This document shows, piece after piece, positions 56,800-64,000 of a stretch of DNA of 64,000 bases. Source of the stretch: Liopterus haemorrhoidalis (lineage: Eukaryota > Arthropoda > Insecta > Coleoptera > Dytiscidae); contig OZ020618.1 of the NCBI GenBank assembly GCA_963971575.1, forward strand, positions 50,296,509 to 50,360,508, read 5' to 3'. The notes below the pieces were generated by a model that saw only the letters and a list, made by a program, of their open reading frames with translations, was not told where the DNA came from and did not search any database. How positions within the stretch are numbered: position 1 is the stretch's first letter; every line of letters begins with the position of its first letter. Both the position numbers and the translations under genes were made by a program.

Positions 56800-56919
56800 C
56801 GGGGGCGAAATGTTCAGGGGGCGAAATGTTCAGGGGGCGAAATGTCCGGGCAGCGAAATATATAGGGGTGAAATATCCGGGTGCGAAATGTGGGGGGGGG
56901 CGAAGTTTCCGGATCCCTG
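56800..56919. repeat. hAT-type end with seven tandem 15-16 bp units
   Basis: Units of the form CAGGGGGCGAAATGTT run from 56800 to about 56908 with growing divergence. They end in CGGATCCCTG, which reads CAGGGATCCGG on the other strand, a hAT-like terminus. The array probably comes from repetition of a subterminal motif. No left terminus is visible. Confidence 0.55.
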
Positions 56920-57130
56920 CAGGTACAGCTTATGTCTTCAGAGTAGCCTTACTTATTTAGGTGGCTAGCACAACTACTATGTCCAGTTCATAAACGATTT
57001 AATTTCGTACCTTTGGACGAAATATAAAAAGACTTCTGAAAAAGTCAAACCCAACTGGATTTGTTGTACGTTTCTATTTCTGTCATTCTTCGGCCCAGGC
57101 TTGGAGATTAAAGCTATCTTGGAAATGTGT

Positions 57131-57756
57131 TAAGGGAACTTGGAAATAGCCGATAGAGCAGCGAAAGAAACTACAAATACGACAGCAATTCAGATGACCA
57201 CTGAAACTGAAGATTTTAAAAATTACCTCCAGACCAAAATCGAAGATACATGGCACAAACTAACCACAAAGAACAAACTACGACAAATAAAGGACAACAC
57301 AAAGACTTGGGAGACCCCGAATAAAAGACCAGATTATCATCACAAGTTTGATATTTGGACACTGCTGACTGACACACGGACATACCTTTGAAAAAAAAAG
57401 AAAAACCCACTTGCGAAAACTGCAACACGCCCATAACTGTTCAACACATCATCGAGGAACGCACTAACTACAATACGGAACGATAAAACCTCCACATCAC
57501 ACCCGACTTAAAATTGGTACTAGGGAAAACCATTACATAACTAGAAAAGATCCTGGAATATCTGAAGAACATATACCTATACAATCAAATTTAACAATAC
57601 CAAAATTAATTTACACTGTATTATATCAATGTATAAATATTAATGAATACCAAAAGTAATCAATGTAACCAAAACAATATACACACAAATTACATGAAAT
57701 GTCCAAAGTAGCCGAAGCCGATTTCTGTAAATGAAAAAAAAAAAAGGAACTTGACT
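57131..57756 (+). pseudogene. LINE RNase H/C-terminal part with poly(A)
   Basis: Reads LEIADRAAKETTNTTAIQMT, the end of an RNase H domain (usually G-E-ADRLAKEA), then KLRQIKDNTKTWETPNKRP. After a frameshift it reads PTCENCNTPITVQHIIEER (C-x2-C-x8-H-x4, last Cys lost) and LEKILEYLKNIYLYNQI at the end. This is the 3' part of an I/LOA-like LINE. A 12-A tail follows GCCGATTTCTGTAAATG at 57732-57746. Confidence 0.7.
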
Positions 57757-59664
57757 GGATTTTAACGTAGTTTGAGGTTGACTTTTCAAAAACTTATGAT
57801 TCGGTAGGTTAGTGTATTGTTCAAAATTAGTTTTTAGTCTATGAATCCATGTTGTTTTCGTCGTCCAGGACCTTATGGTCTTCTGTGTCGAGAGCTTTTC
57901 TTACCATATGAACTTCCTCTCTTTATTTGTCCGTGCTAACACTTATCTAGCCATATGTTCGTATCCAGAATTGTCCTCAGCTAAATCCAAACAGTGTACA
58001 GCAAATATAATCAAATTTACTTTAATGGGTTGGGCACATTTGAAGGTAGCAGATTGATAGAAGAAGTTGTTAAAATCGATCTACGTGTTTTGGGGAACAA
58101 TGATAAGAAAAATTATACTTGACCAACAGAAATGGAGATATTGTTAAGGCATCAAAAATCTAGACAGGGTTGTTATAACTACTAACAGAGAAATAGGGGT
58201 GAGAGAGATGGGAGTCATGAACGAGCTTATAATCAAAAGTTCATAATCGCTTTTAATATAGCGAGTAGCATTAATACTCTATGTTTAATTTCGAAATGGA
58301 GAGCAACCGAAGCAAGATATTATTGTTCAGGTATTGTTTTTCAGTGCACGCATAAAATTTCATTAATTATCATAGAGATGTAGATTTGAGCTTAAAGTTG
58401 CGAAGAGATGAGTGTATGCTTTGCAATGTGTCTAAGAAGAGGGTACTTGTGAATTTAGCTCACGTTATTGTACAGTACGTGTTTATTATAAGTGGCGTTG
58501 CAACTGCAGACAAGCACACTTATTCGAATCAAATTAATTTGTACGTGTATAAACAAGATAATTATAAAACCGCAACTGTTTATGTTTAGAGAGCATTGTC
58601 GATGTTGAGCGAAGAGGTTAAATAATTGCTAGAAATTATTCGTGCGATCATATTTCGATGCGAGAATCAGAGAATATCTGTCTAAAGTTGCACGTTAATG
58701 CCTGTAGCGAGCCGCCACCCGACGCCGGTAGCGTCGCGGCGCGCCGTCTGGATATCTGCTACCTTGTTATCAGAGACAAGAACCGAACTGCGGGCGCAAC
58801 GACGAACACTGCTTTTAGTATCGACCGGAACTGGTTGTGTGCCCTTAAAAAGAGAACCGTATTTAGGTGTCTTTTACGTCTTTTACAGCCTTCAGTTTGA
58901 TTGGCTGTCGTCAGCTGTCTTTATCCAACCATAAACTGTCGCGTTTCGTTCCTTCTCCGTACTCGATTTAGACACTTTTACGATAACACGATTTAGTTTA
59001 GACTGTTATTATTTAATATTTCTTCTTGTTGTGCGATAATTTAACGTCGTCAAAAGGGGAATAGAGAAAAGGAAGGAGGAAAAAGGAAGTCGATTACAAA
59101 TAATGATCGCATTTAGGTGAAAGATGAATTAGAACGAGCTCCAGTAATAGTACGGTGATGTTTCCAAATAAATACTACGGGTAGTCAAGATATTTGAACA
59201 CATCTTCAAAACTAAGTATCACACAGACATAATTACAAATAAGGAGCATGCGATTTCAATGAATAAGTATTAGAAGCACCACATGTTGTGATGATAAAAC
59301 AAACCGACAAAAAGGAACCTGGTTTGATTATTGAAAATTTGTCGGTCAATGGGAGAAATTTGGTCATGGCCGTGAAGAACAATTGTGATCAATAATTTGA
59401 AGAGATTAGTTAATGATAAAATACACACACAAAATCAGGCCTATATATAATTTATTGTAATAATTGCAATAAATTTTATATAGGTCAGATGCGTAGTAAT
59501 TTTCAAGTTCAGTTTCAATCAAGTTCAAAAAATATATACGATCTTATTAAATAAATTACTTATCGAGTAATAAAAAATTTGTGAAACTTAATCTAGTGTT
59601 TTTATATTTATATTTCTACTTTCCAAATTACTTATTTACTTATTGATTGAGCCTATTTACCATT
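57757..59664. other. unassigned stretch with a GC-richer island
   Basis: 58690-58960 is clearly richer in CG dinucleotides than the rest (GCGTCGCGGCGCGCCGTC) and contains a GATTGGCTG (CCAAT-type) site. It could be host promoter or 5' untranslated DNA, or a repeat. No coding exon could be recognised. Confidence 0.35.
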
Positions 59665-60225
59665 TCAGGTGTTGGGTTTTCGGTGAGTTTGAAATGTCGG
59701 CTAAAAATGGAATTAAACCGTGAACATTTTCGAGCGATTATTTTTTATAACATTCGACGTGAATTAAACCGACTTTTGGCGATGAAGCACCACCAAGGAT
59801 TACTGTTTATCGATGGTCTGCCTACTTCAATCTTGGCCGTAGTTGGCTTAAGGACAAATTTCGTGAAGGTCGTCCAAAATGGGTTGTTGTTCCGGAAAAC
59901 ATTGATGCTGTGCGTGAACTGATACTGCAAGATCGTCATGTGACTTATCGTGAGATTGAGGTATCCTTGGGCATTAGTAGAACCAGCATACATTCACTAT
60001 TGCATGAATATTTGGCCGTCAAAAAGATTGGTTCGCGTTTGATCCCACATAATTTGATAATCGGAGTGGAAAATGCCTCAATCGGAGTGGTGCTTCGAAA
60101 ATTGGTTCAAACGCATGCAAAAGTGTATGATCTTCATGGAGAATACTTTGAAAAACAATAAAGACATTTTTGTTGATAAATAATTGTTTTTGATCTCAAA
60201 TCCCGAAATAAAAAGGCAAACCTCG
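59665..60225 (+). pseudogene. mariner deletion derivative, second copy of the 19-kb type
   Basis: The ATG at 59707 starts MELNREHFRAIIFYNIRREL. A small deletion and frame change follow, then VYRWSAYFNLGRSW and, in frame 59910-60161, RELILQDRHVTYREIEVSLG and the second helix-turn-helix. The frame then jumps to the C-terminal end (YDLHGEYFEKQ). The 3' TIR ends at 60225 before TA. The junction, CCTCAATCGGAGTG, is the same as in 19025-19620. Confidence 0.8.
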
Positions 60226-60739
60226 TACCAGTAATCAAAAAAATTGATGTGAAGTGTGACTTTTCACACTTTTCAGGGTTTCGCAGGTATATAATAAGTG
60301 AAGGCGGCTTGCTGAGAGTGTAGACAAATTTTGCTTTGGAGTAATCACGGCAAAATGAACGACATTTTAAAAATAATTTATCGTCTGTTAATCTAAGAGC
60401 TTTAAAAACAAATTTTAAGTTAAAATATTTTTTTGTTAAATTTAATTCGAATATTTAATACCATTATTTAGGTTTCTAAATATGTGCAGAATTTTTTATA
60501 TAGCAAGGTTCATTAAGATTTTGAAAATTGTGCTTATGGCTTCCATTGGTTGTCATATACTACGCCCCTCTGGTTTCGTATACATGACACATAGAATGAA
60601 AATATAATTCTAACAATTCCAACTGGTTATTAAATTTACGCACTTAAAAATTAAATGCAACATTTGCCAAAATATAACTAGAATTTTGTCGAAATAATTT
60701 AAACAAAATAAAAATGAGGAAAAAAAACAAAATTAAAAT

Positions 60740-60819
60740 TGTCTCCTCCGCCCGGGAGCGAATTTTAGTTTGTTGCGTAGCTAGCGAGCAAGCTAACCAG
60801 TAGACCAGTATACGCCTTT
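60740..60819 (-). ncRNA. tRNA-like segment inside family 2 copy 3
   Basis: The minus strand reads TGGTCTACTGGTTAGCTTGC (A-box-like), then TTGCTCGCTAGCTACGCAA (a possible anticodon arm with TTGC/GCAA stem) and ATTCGCTCCCGGGCGG (B-box-like). The GC content is much higher than in the flanks. Confidence 0.55.
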
Positions 60820-61485
60820 CAGTCTAGTGTGTTACATAACTATAACTTTTGTACATTGTCAACTAAAAAACACAAAAAATGCGTTTCCGAAAACATAATC
60901 TGATAAAAAAATCCTATTGTACTATTCCGGTTCACACCACTGTACATTACTTAGAATTTTTTCAGATTTTTGTTTAAACCATCTGGGCTACAGGGTGTGT
61001 ATGTGTGGGACAAAAAATTTTTTGCACAATTTTGATCGTTAATTCACGTACTAAGGGCTTTCATTTGATATCCTACTCAGAATTTTAAAAAAATATATTT
61101 TTTTAAATATAGTTTTTAAATTTTTTAAAAACAGATTTTAAGTGGGGCTAAAAAATTTTTTTTTTGCACAAAATCGCGTGAAAATAATTTATTTTGCAAA
61201 AATAATTTTTTTATCGTTAATCCACGTACTGGGTACGTAAGGGATTTCATTTAATACCCTTCTCATAATTTTAGAAACATATTTTTTTGTCGATGAGTAG
61301 ATATTTGTTTACATTTTTAGGGGGATATGTTTTTTAAATGTTTTAGTATTTTTCCTATGTGCTGGGCAAAGAGTTGTATAAGGATGCCAAATTTCAATTC
61401 TCTAAGTTTAGCCATTTGGCTACAATTTTAACCGAACAAAAAGACAGACAGACAGACGACGAAATGACGGTATAAGTGTTTTTGG

Positions 61486-61638
61486 CAGTGGCGGTCGGTG
61501 AAACATGTTTGGGTATGCAATTAGTATGATCGGACAAGCTCGTACTATATCGCTCAACAGCAGTATAGCAACGACAAAGCACGAGCGTGTGTTTTCTTTT
61601 TAATTGCTTACCCAAAAATGATTCACCGACCGCCACTG
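61486..61638. mobile_element. 153-bp hAT MITE with perfect 8-bp duplication
   Basis: GTTTTTGG flanks both sides (61478-61485, 61639-61646). Ends CAGTGGCGGTCGGTGAA and its complement are inverted for about 37 bp with few changes. It sits in the right end of family 2 copy 3. Confidence 0.9.
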
Positions 61639-61672
61639 GTTTTTGGACATACCTACAAAACCCTAAAAACAA

Positions 61673-63134
61673 ACTTGCAAAACTATTTTGGTATAAAGTG
61701 AGTTATATTTGCTTTGCAATGACTTTTGCGTGGATCTTTAATTCCTGTAAAGTTTATAGCGTATCGGTAGCCGGGTGTCGAATCGTGTTGGCACACGTTG
61801 TCTGTTTAGTTCCCGTTTCATTGGTATATGGTCTGGAAAGCTACATGATAGTATATTGATTGATGGTATAAAGCCTATATATTTCGCTATATTTCGAAGG
61901 AAAACAATATTTATTATAAAATAAATCACCAATGTGTTGTCAAGTTGAAATTTTGACAATCTGTAATTATTTACTAAAAAACAATTTAAGAAATGCATTC
62001 AATTGGATTTTTACTAGGATTCTCTTAAAAAACTTGTAAAAAAATGTGTAGATATTATCCTGAGAACAATTCCTACAGACATAACATTCGGCAGAGGGCA
62101 AGCGCCTTCGCGGTAGTCCAAAACAACGATGACAAGATATAGTCGACGATGACAGAAGGGTTGTCCATCTAGACCCGGAAGAAGCGTTTGATGGACAAAA
62201 GTGACGTTCAAAAATCCAAAAAGCGAGGCCTGCACCAACAGGAAAATGCTGAGAAGAAGAAAAAAATCCTATAAACGTAAAAGAATATAACCAGATATTA
62301 ATTAATTGGTCAAAGGACTTACGGAGATGAATCAATTTGGGATACGAGCACGTAGAAAGATTTTTTCCGACATCGAGAAACATGCGTCTATCGTACCCTG
62401 TTTACGGCGCTTGTACTGGTCAATACACACGTGAAAAGATTGTTACCGCTATCGTTTTACAGAAATATCTTCATTAAAAAATGAGGGAGCCCCATGCGGT
62501 GATTTTTCTTTTTATTTTTTAAATAGAGTGAGGAGGAAAAGACGTCGTTTTGATCTTTGCTGATCAGTATTTAAACTAGGACACAAACCATCTCGACATA
62601 TTGGTCGCTGGAGTATGTGGATGGTTCTAGGATGATCTATGATAAAGATTATCAACTGCGAACGTTCTAGCAAATTGAGCAATTTGATCAATGCTTATTT
62701 GAGTTGCCTAATCCAATCTTAATATTAAAAAAGTCTCAGAAATCAATTTTTCCTTCACATTAACTTGTTACTAGTGAAATATGTTTTAATAATATTTTTA
62801 CAATTATCATTTTGAAAATTGTCTATCTACTATTATATTGTACAATTGTGGTATGTATGTTCTATTCAACGTCTGGTGTATCTTCATTTTTCCGGTAACG
62901 CGGAGAGAGGAAAATGAACCGCCCTCTCATCCGGGTGATATTTTTTTAGTGCTTGGGCTTAATTTTTTTTCGACAGGGGGTACTGACTAATTTTTATTGA
63001 TAAAAATCATGCATTTTTTCCTCGAATCCGTGTCGAATCAAAGTCACCATTGATCGGCACGGACAGGTTTTATCAGACGATAATTCAAAAATATTCTTAA
63101 TACAAGACGGCCGGTCCAGAATATTTACGGCGAG
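61673..63134. other. no gene recognised; old repeat at 62204
   Basis: 62204-62255 is the inverted match of 47229-47284. The frames at 61967-62383 are not recognisable. 62880-62990 may be the body of the Helitron-type element that ends at 63865, but its start is not visible. Confidence 0.3.
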
Positions 63135-63749
63135 AATCAAAGTGTTAAATGGTAATAATGGTTCAGGATAGCTTTTTGGACGTGCGAGATAATATTTTGA
63201 GGTATCAGAAAACATTTTTCAAAGAATCTGGGCCATTATTGGAAATATGCTTACAAGATTTCAGAAGGTGACAGCTGTCAAATTTTTTGCATTTCAAAAT
63301 GGGAGGAGATTTCACGTTTTGAACGTGTTTCTTGACAGAAGAATACTAATTAAGGATTTAAGGTGAATTAACGATAAAGTTTAAGACATTTGCAGGGCGA
63401 ATTTCCATAAAATAGTGTTAAAAAAGATTTATAGATATTAAAAATTTCAGGGTTAATCAAAGTGTTAAGTGGTGATAATGGTTCAAGATAGCTTATTTGA
63501 CGTGCGAGATAATATTTTGAGGCATCAGAAAACATTTTTCAAAGAATCTGGGCCATTATTGGAATTATGCTTACAAGATTTCAGAAGGTGACAGTTGTCA
63601 AACTTTTTGCATTTTAAAATGTGACGAGATTTCACATTTTGAACGTATTTCTTGATAGAAGAAAACTAATTACGTATTTAAGGTTAATTAACGATAAAAC
63701 TTAAGACATTTGCAGGGGGAATTTCCATAAAATAGTGTTAAAAAAAGAT
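63135..63749. repeat. two tandem copies of a 320-bp unit
   Basis: AATCAAAGTGTTAA begins at 63135 and again at 63455. Both copies run to AAAATAGTGTTAAAAAA with about 90% identity by eye. Confidence 0.95.
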
Positions 63750-63865
63750 GAGCGACGAGTTTTATAATCGACAAGTGCGACAAAATTATATTAAAACGAG
63801 TCGCGAAGCGACGAGTTTTAACAATGTAGGGGAGAAGACCGGCGTAGCCGGGCTGAGGCCCCTAG
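63135..63865 (+). mobile_element. Helitron-type 3' end with 320-bp tandem repeat
   Basis: The 3' terminus has a CCGGC-GTA-GCCGG hairpin (63839-63851), then 10 bases, then CTAG (63862-63865) followed by T. This is the canonical Helitron end (hairpin about 10 nt before CTRR, insertion at T). Upstream lie two tandem copies of a 320-bp unit and a GTCGC-rich palindrome (63793-63818). No Rep/helicase protein is present, so it is non-autonomous. The 5' TC end was not found. Confidence 0.7.
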
Positions 63866-64000
63866 TAAATATTATATTTTACATCTGCTCATCTCGGTAA
63901 TTCGTATGGTTTACCATTATTTTATTGCGCTAATTGAAATCTGCCATTTATTCTAAATGACAATTCCAAACACGCGATAAATTTTATTAAAATTACACAA

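Larger units (their letters stand above)
60245..61672 (+). mobile_element. family 2 (GACA) element, full copy 3, with hAT MITE
   Basis: Left end GATGTGAAGTGTGACTTTTC, then CAGGGTTTCGCAGGTAT; right end TACCTACAAAACCCTAAAAA. The block GGGCTTTCATTTGATATCC and its equivalent occur twice (61045 and 61230), so this copy has an internal duplication. The core is a short GACAGACAGACAG (61443-61457). A 153-bp MITE splits the right end. Confidence 0.8.

Noticed and set aside
61967..62383. 138-codon minus-strand frame as a host gene
   Set aside because: No recognisable domain, and part of the region is an old repeat shared with 47 kb. Not enough support.

Overview
The window looks like intergenic DNA from an arthropod, most likely an insect. 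It is very AT-rich and carries mariner/Tc1, hAT, piggyBac, pogo and Helitron relatives, several non-LTR (LINE) lineages and a tRNA-derived SINE. I could not recognise one host protein-coding gene. Every protein similarity I can defend is to a transposase or a reverse transcriptase, and nearly all are truncated, frameshifted or internally deleted. The species cannot be named from this sequence.

Layout. 0-5 kb: a hAT end, a microsatellite-bearing element (family 1) carrying a mariner, and a TTA-flanked MITE filled by a LINE tail. 5-11 kb: a LINE 3' part, a hAT-like element, a deleted IS630/Tc1-like element, family 1 again. 11-19 kb: a second microsatellite-bearing family (family 2) with a hAT MITE and a SINE inside or beside it, a mariner remnant, an RTE-type LINE split by a piggyBac-like MITE, and a pogo-type MITE. 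19-28 kb: five mariner-type elements, including a DD41D copy with an intact catalytic triad, then a LINE and a decayed minisatellite. 28-38 kb: a MITE pair, an RTE-type LINE split by a TIR element, a Harbinger-like MITE, a long LINE reverse transcriptase, hAT nested in hAT, and a piggyBac derivative. 38-47 kb: family 1, family 2, and two long mariners, one split by family 1 and by a LINE, the other by a foldback element. 48-64 kb: a hAT element with GGAGTC repeats and two small MITEs, more family 1 and 2 copies, LINE fragments, another mariner derivative and a Helitron-type 3' end.

Two themes stand out. First, many insertions have readable target duplications (TA, TTA, TTAA, 8 bp), so the order of nesting can be reconstructed. 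Second, two unrelated families share one plan: subterminal inverted repeats, a terminal hairpin and an internal GTCY-type microsatellite, which is the plan of DINE-1/mini-me (Helentron-associated) elements. In family 2 a roughly 72-80 bp tRNA-like segment sits at one fixed site, and it differs strongly between copies whose flanks align well. That is the most unusual signal I found. Three mariner lineages are each present as two copies sharing the same internal deletion, so the deleted forms were themselves mobilised.

All family assignments come from reading the sequence by eye. No alignment, database search or folding program was run.
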